A stretch of 64,000 nucleotides of DNA from Galbibacter sp. BG1 (lineage in GTDB: Bacteria; Bacteroidota; Bacteroidia; Flavobacteriales; Flavobacteriaceae): the NCBI RefSeq assembly GCF_013391805.1, contig NZ_CP058364.1:372501-436500 (forward strand). The letters are read 5' to 3'. The position numbers and the translations under genes are program-made. A model generated the notes under the pieces. That model was given only the letters and a program-made list of their open reading frames with translations, searched no databases and was not told where the DNA came from. Below, in pieces: positions 35,825 through 43,542 of this stretch (position 1 is the first letter of the stretch; every line of letters starts with the position of its first letter).

Positions 35825-36679
35825 ATGAAGACGTTTTTTATTAAAAGTGTAAAAATATTAGGTAGCTTATTTATACTTTTTTATCTAGCTATGTGTATTT
35901 GGTTCTATTATAGGCAAGAATCATTCATATTCATGAATCCAGTAAAACTAGATACTAATTTCAACTACGCTTTTCAAGGGAATTTTGAAGAAATTAATAT
36001 TAATGTAGATGACAGTATTAAACTCAATTCTTTATTATTTAAATCAGACATGCAACCACCTAAAGGTATCATTTTCAATTTGAAGGGTGCTGGAGGTAAT
36101 ATTTCAAATCAAGACGAAGCTGCAACTATATACAATGAGGAGGGTTACGATTTCTACGTAATGGATTTCAGAGGATATGGCAAAAGTCAAGGTGCTTATA
36201 ATAATGATTTGCAAATGTATAATGACGGCCAAGCTGCTTATGATAAATTATTAGAAAGAGGATATAAGGAAGATGACATCATTATTATTGGGGTTTCATT
36301 AGGTACAGGAGTAGCAAGTTATCTCGCCAAAAATAACAGTCCCGGACAACTCATCCTGATCTCTCCTTATTATAGTATGAAAGATTTAGCAAGGAATTTA
36401 ACTTTACCGAATCTAAAATATTTACAATACTTACCGACAGATTTACTAATCCGATATAATCTGGACAACGCAAAACATATAAAAAACATAAAAGCGCCAG
36501 TAGCAATTTTTCATGGTACAGATGACAGGCTCATATATTATGGTTCATCACTTAAACTTAAAGATTGTTTTAAACCAAAAGATACATTAATTACAATAAA
36601 AGGTGGTATCCATAATGGTTTTGAAAGCAGACCAGATGTAATTGAAGGAATTAAAGAAGTAATAAATGGATTAAAATAA
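35825..36679 (+). CDS. Membrane-anchored alpha/beta hydrolase (BEM46/ABHD13-like)
   Basis: About 284 residues: one N-terminal membrane helix (about 9-28), then an alpha/beta hydrolase domain facing the periplasm. The nucleophile is in GVSLGTG (about residue 157), an acid in HGTDDRLI (about 235), and the His in GGIHNGF (about 263), a complete triad. GYDFYVMDFRGYGKSQG is the typical strand-loop before the catalytic core. Substrate unknown; homologues are acyl hydrolases. ATG at 35825 is used because the upstream in-frame start would lie inside the repeated leader. Confidence 0.85.
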   Translation: MKTFFIKSVKILGSLFILFYLAMCIWFYYRQESFIFMNPVKLDTNFNYAFQGNFEEININVDDSIKLNSLLFKSDMQPPKGIIFNLKGAGGNISNQDEAATIYNEEGYDFYVMDFRGYGKSQGAYNNDLQMYNDGQAAYDKLLERGYKEDDIIIIGVSLGTGVASYLAKNNSPGQLILISPYYSMKDLARNLTLPNLKYLQYLPTDLLIRYNLDNAKHIKNIKAPVAIFHGTDDRLIYYGSSLKLKDCFKPKDTLITIKGGIHNGFESRPDVIEGIKEVINGLK

Positions 36680-36690
36680 CGTGGTACAAC
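36677..36690 (+). repeat. 3' arm of hydrolase-flanking inverted repeat
   Basis: TAACGTGGTACAAC; begins with the gene's stop codon. Reverse complement of 35799-35812 with one mismatch. Confidence 0.8.
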
Positions 36691-36739
36691 ACCGGTAACC
36701 GTTTCAAAAAAGTCTAATTTTCTAAAAACAGAACAAATT

Positions 36740-36766
36740 TAAGCCCATTAAAGGGCTTTTATTTTT
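36740..36766 (+). terminator. Rho-independent terminator
   Basis: AAGCCC-ATTAAA-GGGCTT followed by TTATTTTT, about 60 bases past the hydrolase stop. Confidence 0.75.
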
Positions 36767-36922
36767 AAACTATTTTATAGTAACCAACTAAAATCATCTT
36801 AGGATCGCTAAAATCTTATTCATCTTTTTCATAAGGCTTCATACTTAAATATGCCCATAATTCACTAAATTTAAGGTATATACAAAAAAGCATTCTAAGA
36901 TTTTTGGAATGTGATCATTAAA

Positions 36923-37050
36923 ATGCAACCAGCTATGTATACCAGAGTCCTTTTAGTGATAAGTTCTTGTGTTCTAGCAATCGCTTGTAAAAAAGAAGTA
37001 AACCAAAACGAAAACGATTACACCTTATACCCGGCGGTGATATTATTACC
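36923..37050 (+). pseudogene. N-terminal lipoprotein fragment of the amidohydrolase, out of frame
   Basis: Reads MQPAMYTRVLLVISSCVLAI then ACKKE, a lipoprotein signal with Cys at about 22, then DYTLYP before leaving the amidohydrolase frame. The remainder of this frame (to 37201) is nonsense for the family. It is the displaced 5' end of the following gene. Confidence 0.7.
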
Positions 37051-38664
37051 ATGGAAAGCGAACAACCACAATATGTGGAGGCGTTGGTTTCCAGTGGAGA
37101 TTCCATCGTTTATTTGGGAAGCCTTAAAACTGCCAAAGAAAACTATAAAAAGGCAAAGGATCATAACCTTAAAGGAACCACTCTTTTACCTGCATTTTTA
37201 GATGGTCATGGCCATATCTTTAATGTTGGTTTGGTGTCGCTTTTTGCTAACCTCCTCCCACCTCCCGATGGTCCTGGCGCCGATTTTAATACTATTGTAA
37301 ACACTTTAAACGAATTTAAAGATAGCGAAGACGGTAAATGGTCGGTAAATAAGTTTGGGTGGATTGTAGGGAACGGCTACGACGATTCGCAACTAAAGGA
37401 AAAAGATCATCCAAAAGCGGCAGATTTAGATAAAGTAAGCGAGGAACTTCCGGTATTAATTTTACATCAATCGGGGCATTTAGGGGTGGTAAACTCCAAA
37501 GGGTTGGAAGCAATGGGGTGGACTTCCAAAGATACACCAGACCCAAAAGAAGGAAAACTGAGAAGAAATTCCGATGGAACACCGAATGGGGTCATGGAAG
37601 AAAATGCATTTTTTACGGTACTGGGCGAAATTATGTCTGAAGCAGATGATGAAGTTAATGCAAAAGCGGTTAAATTGGGACAAGCGCAATATGCTAAAAA
37701 TGGCTATATGACCGCCCAAGAAGGCAGAACCACTCCCGGACAGGTTAATGCCATTATAAAAGAAGCTGAAGCGGGAAAATTATATTTAGATGTAGTTTCC
37801 TACCCCGATATGCGCATTAAAGGCGCCTACGATTTATTGGACGGAAATTATTACAACCACAAGCATCAATATAAAAACAAATTTAGAATCGGTGGGGTAA
37901 AATTAACATTAGATGGCTCGCCACAAGGAAAAACAGCATGGCTTACACAACATTACCATATTCCGCCACCGGGGGAAGATTCAGACTACAAAGGGTATCC
38001 TATTATGGCAGACTCCCTTGCGAATAGATATGTACACGATGCCTTTAAAAATAAATGGCAAATTTTGTGTCACACCAACGGCGACGCGGCTATCGATCAA
38101 TATTTAAATGCCGTTGAAAAAGCCCTAGAAAATTATAATTACGATGATCATAGAACCGTAATTGTACACGGGCAGACCATCAGGAAAGATCAGATTGAAA
38201 AAGCGGCCCAGCTCAATGTGGATGCTTCCTTGTTTCCCATGCATACTTTCTATTGGGGCGATTGGCATGTAGAATCGGTATTGGGGCACCCAAGGGCAGA
38301 TTATATATCCCCTTGTGTGGACGCGTTAAATGCCGGACTCAACATTACTTCCCATCACGATGCACCAGTAACCTTTCCAAATTCCATGCGTGTTTTAGAT
38401 GCCACTGTAAACCGCGTGACCCGAAGTGGAGTGATTTTGGGTCCAGAACAACGCCTTTCCGCTTACAAGGGATTGAAAACCTTAACGATATGGGCGGCCA
38501 ATCAGTATTTTGAAGAAAACGAGAAAGGAAGTTTAAAGGTTGGTAAAAATGCTGATTTTGTGATTTTAGATAAAAATCCGCTAAAAGTAGACCCGTTAAC
38601 CATACACGATATTAAAGTGTTAGAATCCATAAAAGACGGCAAAAACGTTTACAGCATAAATTAA
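37051..38664 (+). CDS. Amidohydrolase-3 family protein (YtcJ-like), frameshifted near its 5' end
   Basis: 537 residues of a metal-dependent amidohydrolase. Metal His pair in LDGHGH (about residue 50), a Lys in GGVKLTLDGSPQGKTAW, His in HTNGDAAID, and the Asp in SHHDAPV; the C-terminal NADFVILDKNPL closes the composite beta sandwich. Codons immediately upstream in this frame read GGDIIT, the normal start of this family, but the lipoprotein signal lies in another frame: one base appears to be missing at the CCC run near 37030-37032. The intact protein would be about 580 residues. As it stands it lacks its export signal. Confidence 0.8.
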   Translation: MESEQPQYVEALVSSGDSIVYLGSLKTAKENYKKAKDHNLKGTTLLPAFLDGHGHIFNVGLVSLFANLLPPPDGPGADFNTIVNTLNEFKDSEDGKWSVNKFGWIVGNGYDDSQLKEKDHPKAADLDKVSEELPVLILHQSGHLGVVNSKGLEAMGWTSKDTPDPKEGKLRRNSDGTPNGVMEENAFFTVLGEIMSEADDEVNAKAVKLGQAQYAKNGYMTAQEGRTTPGQVNAIIKEAEAGKLYLDVVSYPDMRIKGAYDLLDGNYYNHKHQYKNKFRIGGVKLTLDGSPQGKTAWLTQHYHIPPPGEDSDYKGYPIMADSLANRYVHDAFKNKWQILCHTNGDAAIDQYLNAVEKALENYNYDDHRTVIVHGQTIRKDQIEKAAQLNVDASLFPMHTFYWGDWHVESVLGHPRADYISPCVDALNAGLNITSHHDAPVTFPNSMRVLDATVNRVTRSGVILGPEQRLSAYKGLKTLTIWAANQYFEENEKGSLKVGKNADFVILDKNPLKVDPLTIHDIKVLESIKDGKNVYSIN

Positions 38665-38831
38665 ACGTTTATAATAAGGGTGCACATTTTTTCTTATACT
38701 AAAACTAAGGTCCATCATCGATGCGGTAAATTTTAAGATTTAATTACGGTAACTTTTATTATTTTTATAAGTAACTATTTAACTACAAATAGTTTACACA
38801 AATAAAACAACAAACCAAAAATCATATCCTT

Positions 38832-39224
38832 ATGAAAAATGCACCGATTCCCAACCCCGTAAACTGGTTCGAAATTTATGTAAACGATATGGGTCGAGCC
38901 AAAAAGTTTTATGAAGATGTTTTCCAAACATCTTTAGAACATCTGCCTAATCCCAATGATGATGGACTCGAAATGTACACTTTTCCTTCCAATATGGAAA
39001 AGCACGGCTCTGGAGGTGCCATTGTGAGAATGGACGGAGTTTCCCCAGGAAACAACAGTACCATCATTTATTTTGGTAGCAACGATTGCGGGGTAGAACA
39101 AGAACGCATTGCTCCCGCCGGCGGAACTATTTTTAAACCAAAAATGTCTATTGGCGAATACGGTTTTATAGTTCTCGCCAGCGATACCGAAGGAAATATG
39201 TTTGGTGTGCATTCCATGAAATAG
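38832..39224 (+). CDS. VOC (glyoxalase/bleomycin-resistance) family protein
   Basis: A 130-residue single vicinal-oxygen-chelate protein, probably a dimer. NPVNWFEIYVNDMGRAKKFYE is the first beta-alpha unit, and GEYGFIVLASDTEGNMFGVHS the last; Glu and His at expected metal positions are present. Members range from glyoxalases to antibiotic-binding proteins; nothing narrows this one. Single-gene unit closed by a terminator. Confidence 0.88.
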   Translation: MKNAPIPNPVNWFEIYVNDMGRAKKFYEDVFQTSLEHLPNPNDDGLEMYTFPSNMEKHGSGGAIVRMDGVSPGNNSTIIYFGSNDCGVEQERIAPAGGTIFKPKMSIGEYGFIVLASDTEGNMFGVHSMK

Positions 39225-39253
39225 GAAGATCGTGTGCACTATAATAATGGTAA

Positions 39254-39288
39254 GAAGTGGGCTGAGAATAATTCAGCTCGCTTTTTTG
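39254..39288 (+). terminator. Terminator after VOC gene
   Basis: AGTGGGCTGA-GAATAAT-TCAGCTCGCT stem with G-T pairs and T6. Confidence 0.65.
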
Positions 39289-39373
39289 TTATATTAGAAA
39301 GAAATGATATACTAAGAAAAGCTGTTGAAGCGAAAAGAAGCAGCTGTTTTAAAAATAATTAAAAGCATAATGT

Positions 39374-40048
39374 ATGATAAAAGCAATATTTTTCGACATG
39401 AATGAGACCCTGTTGAACTTAAATTTGCTAAAAGAGGAATTCGATAAACATTTTGAAGATCCGTATGTTTTAAAATATTGGTTCGCAAAATTGCTGCACA
39501 GTTCCACAGTAATGGGGATTATGGGCAGCTATCGTAATTTTGGGGAACTTGCTGATGTAGCATTGGAAAATGTATTTTATGAAAACAGCAAAGCTTTGAA
39601 TACAGAAACAAAAGAAGAAATTCTAGGTGCTTTTAAAAAGCTTCCTGCCTACGAAGATGTAAAACCAGCACTTCAGCTTTTAAAAAACAACGACTTTAGG
39701 TTGATTGCCGTTTCCAACTCTTCCAAAGAAATGATGCAAGAACAGCTTAGCAATGCCAATATTATCGATTTATTCAATGCCTATTATTCGGTAGATCGTG
39801 TGGAAAAATACAAACCTTTTGAAGACGTATATCTTGCTACCGCAGATAAAGAAGGCCTAAAACCACCGGAAATAGTAATGGTAGCTACCCACGACTGGGA
39901 CTTGTTTGGAGCGAAAAAAGCAGGACTCCATACAGCCTACATAAAACGGAAAGAAGAAATTTACCATCCCTTTTATTTAAAACCCGACTACCACGCAACT
40001 AACTTAACTGATTTGGCGAATCAAATTATAAAAGCAGCGAAGACATAA
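39374..40048 (+). CDS. HAD-family hydrolase (haloacid dehalogenase type II-like)
   Basis: A 224-residue HAD enzyme. Nucleophile Asp8 in FFDMNETLLNL; the second position after it is Asn (DxN), a hallmark of 2-haloacid dehalogenases rather than phosphatases. Motif II is AVSNSS, motif III the Lys in EKYKPFEDVY, and motif IV VATHDWDLFGAKKAG. Plausible reaction: hydrolytic dehalogenation of L-2-haloacids, though many DxN members have other roles. Its 3' end faces the dnaB-end duplicate. Confidence 0.85.
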   Translation: MIKAIFFDMNETLLNLNLLKEEFDKHFEDPYVLKYWFAKLLHSSTVMGIMGSYRNFGELADVALENVFYENSKALNTETKEEILGAFKKLPAYEDVKPALQLLKNNDFRLIAVSNSSKEMMQEQLSNANIIDLFNAYYSVDRVEKYKPFEDVYLATADKEGLKPPEIVMVATHDWDLFGAKKAGLHTAYIKRKEEIYHPFYLKPDYHATNLTDLANQIIKAAKT

Positions 40049-40086
40049 TACATTTAAGCAGACTTGATACAAATGCTAATTAACTG

Positions 40087-40135
40087 CTAAAACGGAACGT
40101 CATCTTCGTCTAAGTCGTTGTTCATGGAGCTGCCA
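40087..40135 (-). repeat. Direct repeat of dnaB 3' end, distal copy
   Basis: 49 bp identical to 40831-40879 except one base (T for G at 40111), and in the same orientation. It starts exactly at a TAG stop on the minus strand and encodes GSSMNNDLDEDDVPF, the DnaB C-terminus with Phe changed to Leu. Confidence 0.95.
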
Positions 40136-40176
40136 GATACATCAAATTGAAACTGTCTTTTCTTAAAAATTTTTAT

Positions 40177-40184
40177 TAATTTTG
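40177..40184 (+). promoter_or_regulatory. -7 box for toxin-antitoxin pair
   Basis: TAATTTTG (TAnnTTTG), 22 bases before the toxin ATG and inside the segment bounded by the dnaB-end repeats. Confidence 0.55.
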
Positions 40185-40206
40185 TCTTCATATAGATACA
40201 GGTAGC

Positions 40207-40506
40207 ATGTATTTTATTGAGAAAACCGTCGAGTTTGACAAATGGATTAAAAAACTAAAGGACTTTAGAGCCAAATCAAAAATTCTTTTTAGAATTCAGA
40301 AACTAGAAAGCGACGAACATTTTGGAGATTGTAAATCTGTAGGCGATGGAATTCGAGAAATTCGAATAAATTTTGCCAAAGGATATAGGGTTTATTTCAA
40401 AGAAAAAGATGGCAAAATTATCATCTTATTAATCGGTGGAAATAAATCAACCCAACAGAAAGATATTATAAAAGCCAAGGAAATCTGGAGAAAATTAAAC
40501 AGTTAA
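40207..40506 (+). CDS. RelE/ParE-superfamily toxin, HigB/Gp49-like
   Basis: A 99-residue toxin of the phage-derived Gp49-like/HigB family (addiction module killer protein), a ribosome-dependent mRNA interferase fold. FDKWIKKLKDFRAKSKILFRIQKLE is the N-terminal helical pair, GDGIREIRINFAKGYRVYFKE the central sheet, and GGNKSTQQKDIIKAKEI the C-terminal part characteristic of this subfamily. The toxin gene comes first and the antitoxin follows by one base. Confidence 0.88.
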   Translation: MYFIEKTVEFDKWIKKLKDFRAKSKILFRIQKLESDEHFGDCKSVGDGIREIRINFAKGYRVYFKEKDGKIIILLIGGNKSTQQKDIIKAKEIWRKLNS

Positions 40507-40507
40507 A

Positions 40508-40792
40508 ATGAAAACCTCAAAATTTGATATAGCCGATTATTTAGACAACGAAGAAATGATTGCAGAATACCTTAATACAGTGTTGGAAGAAGGTAATAGC
40601 AATGATTTAGTGGTGGCAATAGGCCATGTAGCCAAAGCTATTGGTATGACAAAAATAGCCGAAAAAACAGGAATGAGTAGACCCAGTCTTTATAAAGCTT
40701 TGTCTGATGGAAACAAACCACAATTTGGCACTATTGTTAAAGTTCTAAAAGCTATTGGCGGACAAATACAGGTTAAACCTACGACGGTATAA
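40508..40792 (+). CDS. HigA-like antitoxin (addiction module antidote)
   Basis: A 94-residue antitoxin with an Xre-type helix-turn-helix (about 42-85; AKAIGMTKIAEKTGMSRPSLYKALSDGNKPQF). The N-terminus, FDIADYLDNEEMIAEYLNTVLEEG, is typical of the TIGR02684 antidote family that partners Gp49-like toxins. It would neutralise the toxin and repress the promoter. Ends 38 bases before the dnaB stop. Confidence 0.88.
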   Translation: MKTSKFDIADYLDNEEMIAEYLNTVLEEGNSNDLVVAIGHVAKAIGMTKIAEKTGMSRPSLYKALSDGNKPQFGTIVKVLKAIGGQIQVKPTTV

Positions 40793-40830
40793 ACATTAAT
40801 AAAAATTTTAAAATCCCATTATTTCAGTTC

Positions 40831-40879
40831 CTAAAACGGAACGTCATCTTCGTCGAAGTCGTTGTTCATGGAGCTGCCA
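40831..40879 (-). repeat. Direct repeat of dnaB 3' end, in-gene copy
   Basis: The last 49 bases of dnaB including its TAG stop. Partner of 40087-40135 (48 of 49 identical). Confidence 0.95.
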
Positions 40880-42372
40880 AAAGCTTCATCTGCACTTGGA
40901 AGATCTTTGGTTGCAAACGGGTTTTCATCCCCATCATTCATTTTGGACTGGAACTCAAACGGTGAATCGAAATCGTCTAGGTTATCGAATTTACCAAGGT
41001 GACCGATAAACTTCAAACGAATGTTCTCCAAACCACCATTACGGTGTTTCGCAACGATAAACTCCCCTTGCCCTTGTGTTGGACTGCGTTCTTCATCGTC
41101 CCACTCTTCTATTTTATAGTATTCCGGTCGGTAAATAAAGGACACGATATCGGCATCCTGCTCAATCGCACCCGATTCACGTAGATCGGAAAGCAATGGC
41201 CTTTTACTTCCCCCACGGGTTTCTACTGCCCGCGACAACTGGGATAAAGCAATAACAGGCACATTAAGTTCTTTTGCTAAGGCTTTTAAGTTTCTGGAAA
41301 TGGTAGAAATTTCCTGCTCTCGGTTCCCTCCCTTTTGCGAGCCTCCAGCCGTCATTAACTGCAAATAATCTATTATAATCATTCTAATACCGTGCTGCGA
41401 AGCCAATCGGCGTGCTTTCGCCCGCAAGTCGAATATGGAAAGAGACGGGGTATCGTCTATAAAAAGTGGTGCTGTTTCTAGGGATTTTACTTTCACGTTT
41501 AATTGTTCCCATTCGTGTTTTTCCAATTTTCCGGTACGTAACTTTTCTGAAGAAAGTCCGGTTTCCGAAGAAATCAAACGGGTGATCAACTGTACGGAAG
41601 ACATCTCCAAGGAGAAGAACGCCACTGGAATATTGGAATTTACAGCTATATTTCTAGCCATCGATAGGGTTAATGCGGTTTTACCCATACCCGGTCTCGC
41701 AGCCACAATAATTAAATCACTGGGTTGCCAACCAGAGGTTAATTTATCCAATTTGTCGAAACCAGAAGGGATCCCACTTAAACCTTCCTTATTGGAAATC
41801 TCTTCAATCTTCTTTTTTGCCTGAATAACTAAACTCTGTGCCGTTTCCGAAGATTTTTTAATATTTCCTTGGGTAACTTCGTATAGTTTAGCCTCGGCAT
41901 TGTCCAAAAGATCGAAAACATCGGTACCTTCATCATAGGCATCCTCAATAATCTCACTGGAAATTTTTATGAGGCTACGCTGTATGTATTTTTGAAGAAT
42001 AATACGTGCGTGGAACTCTATATGCGCTGAAGATGATACTTTTTTGGTTAACTGAATGAGGTAAAAGTCACCTCCAACGGATTCCAACCTTTTATTTTTC
42101 TTCAACTGCGCAGAAACTGTTAATAAGTCAATAGGCTCAGAAGTTTCAAATAGCTGAACCACTGCCTCATAGACATATTTATGCGCGTCTTTATAAAAAG
42201 CATCGGGGTGTAGAATGTCTATAATTTCATCAACACCTTTCTTGTCGATCATCATCGCACCCAACACAGCTTCCTCTAAATCAATGGCTTGCGGAGGTAT
42301 TTTACCTTTTTCTAGCTGAATTACATTAGATTTATCTATTTTAATTCCTTGTATTGGGTTTATTTTTTCCAT
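40831..42372 (-). CDS. dnaB: Replicative DNA helicase DnaB
   Basis: A 513-residue hexameric replicative helicase. N-terminal DnaB domain (about 20-130; PQAIDLEEAVLGAMMID), linker, then RecA-like ATPase (about 195-460) with AARPGMGKTALTLSMA (Walker A), FFSLEMSS, IIIDYLQLMTAGG (Walker B) and SQLSRAVETR. No intein. The C-terminal 50 residues are an acidic tail ending NNDFDEDDVPF, which looks like the tip of single-stranded DNA-binding protein. Its 3' end is duplicated 744 bases downstream, on the far side of a toxin-antitoxin pair. Confidence 0.97.
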   Translation of the reverse strand: MEKINPIQGIKIDKSNVIQLEKGKIPPQAIDLEEAVLGAMMIDKKGVDEIIDILHPDAFYKDAHKYVYEAVVQLFETSEPIDLLTVSAQLKKNKRLESVGGDFYLIQLTKKVSSSAHIEFHARIILQKYIQRSLIKISSEIIEDAYDEGTDVFDLLDNAEAKLYEVTQGNIKKSSETAQSLVIQAKKKIEEISNKEGLSGIPSGFDKLDKLTSGWQPSDLIIVAARPGMGKTALTLSMARNIAVNSNIPVAFFSLEMSSVQLITRLISSETGLSSEKLRTGKLEKHEWEQLNVKVKSLETAPLFIDDTPSLSIFDLRAKARRLASQHGIRMIIIDYLQLMTAGGSQKGGNREQEISTISRNLKALAKELNVPVIALSQLSRAVETRGGSKRPLLSDLRESGAIEQDADIVSFIYRPEYYKIEEWDDEERSPTQGQGEFIVAKHRNGGLENIRLKFIGHLGKFDNLDDFDSPFEFQSKMNDGDENPFATKDLPSADEAFGSSMNNDFDEDDVPF

Positions 42373-42485
42373 GAATACGAATGTAAATAATTGTAACCTT
42401 AAATCCGGTTAAAAGATAAGCTAGGTTTTTAACTGATCGTCAACAATTTAACTGTTGATAACTTTTGTTTCCTGTTAATAAAGTT

Positions 42486-42512
42486 AAAAAAAACCGAAGC
42501 GCAAACTTCGGT
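42486..42512 (-). terminator. Rho-independent terminator after accA
   Basis: Minus strand ACCGAAG-TTTGCG-CTTCGGT followed by T7 or more, 30 bases past the accA stop and before dnaB. Confidence 0.9.
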
Positions 42513-42541
42513 CTTAACATTAAGGTAACAAACAAAGGGAA

Positions 42542-43495
42542 TTAGTTACTAAACACTCCCATGTTTGAATATTTGTCCATGCGTTTTTTTACTAAATCGG
42601 CTGGGGATAACTTTTTTAACTCTTCGTAAGTTGAAGAAATCTTTTTCTCAACCGTTTTAAAGGTCGTTTCCCTGTCGGCGTGTGCACCTCCTAAAGGCTC
42701 CTTAACAATATCGTCTACCAAATGTAATTTCTTCATATCGGTAGCGGTAAGTTTTAAAGCATCGGCAGCTTGCTCCTTGTATTCCCAACTTCTCCAAAGA
42801 ATGGAAGAACAAGATTCTGGAGAAATAACAGAGTACCATGTATTTTCCAACATAAGTACCTTGTCTCCTACTCCAATTCCCAAAGCCCCACCAGAAGCTC
42901 CTTCACCAATAATCAATACAATAATTGGCACTTTTAGGCGTGTCATTTCTAGAATATTTCTAGCAATGGCTTCCCCTTGTCCTCTTTCCTCAGCTTCAAT
43001 ACCAGGATAAGCACCAGGGGTATCTATTAAAGAAACCACGGGAATATTAAATTTTTCTGCCATTTTCATTAAGCGCAATGCTTTTCGGTAGCCTTCGGGA
43101 TTGGCCATCCCAAAGTTTCTGTACTGGCGGGTTTTAGTGTTATACCCTTTTTGTTGACCGATGAACATATAAGATTGATCCCCTATTTTTCCGAGTCCAC
43201 CAATCATCGCCTTGTCGTCTTTTACATTTCTATCGCCGTGAAGCTCTAAAAAGGTATCCCCACAAATAGCTCTAATGTAATCTAATGTATAAGGCCTTGA
43301 TGGATGCCTAGACAGCTGAACCCGTTGCCAAGCAGTAAGGTTTTTATATATTTCCTTTTTGGTCTTTTCTAACTTTTTATCCAATTGCTTACAGGTATCG
43401 GTAACATCAATGTCACTTTCCGATCCTAGAACTTTACACTTATCTAACTGTTCTTCAAGCTCTTTAATTGGTAACTCAAAATCTAAATACTCCAT
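42542..43495 (-). CDS. accA: Acetyl-CoA carboxylase carboxyltransferase subunit alpha
   Basis: A 317-residue AccA that, with AccD, moves carboxyl from biotin to acetyl-CoA to make malonyl-CoA for fatty acid synthesis. Key parts: the N-terminal coiled region ([16 protein letters not shown]), [25 protein letters not shown], the crotonase-like core with [19 protein letters not shown], and [15 protein letters not shown]. Normal length. It is 47 bases downstream of the EamA transporter gene and has its own -7 box. Confidence 0.97.
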   Translation of the reverse strand: MEYLDFELPIKELEEQLDKCKVLGSESDIDVTDTCKQLDKKLEKTKKEIYKNLTAWQRVQLSRHPSRPYTLDYIRAICGDTFLELHGDRNVKDDKAMIGGLGKIGDQSYMFIGQQKGYNTKTRQYRNFGMANPEGYRKALRLMKMAEKFNIPVVSLIDTPGAYPGIEAEERGQGEAIARNILEMTRLKVPIIVLIIGEGASGGALGIGVGDKVLMLENTWYSVISPESCSSILWRSWEYKEQAADALKLTATDMKKLHLVDDIVKEPLGGAHADRETTFKTVEKKISSTYEELKKLSPADLVKKRMDKYSNMGVFSN

Positions 43496-43524
43496 GAGTT
43501 TTGTTTTGATAATTTATTAGCGTA

Positions 43525-43532
43525 CAAATATA
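43525..43532 (-). promoter_or_regulatory. -7 box for accA
   Basis: Minus strand TATATTTG (CAAATATA on plus), 29 bases before the accA ATG; the start site would lie in the gap between the EamA and accA genes. Confidence 0.55.
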
Positions 43533-43542
43533 AAACTTTAAA

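Noticed and set aside
32138-36690. Classical integron cassette array
   Set aside because: No integrase or attI. The complementary arms flank the gene on both sides instead of lying in a 3' attC, and GTTGTAC deviates from the GTTRRRY core. Kept as attC-like only in the broad sense.
40831-42372. Intein in DnaB
   Set aside because: The helicase has normal length and uninterrupted Walker motifs.
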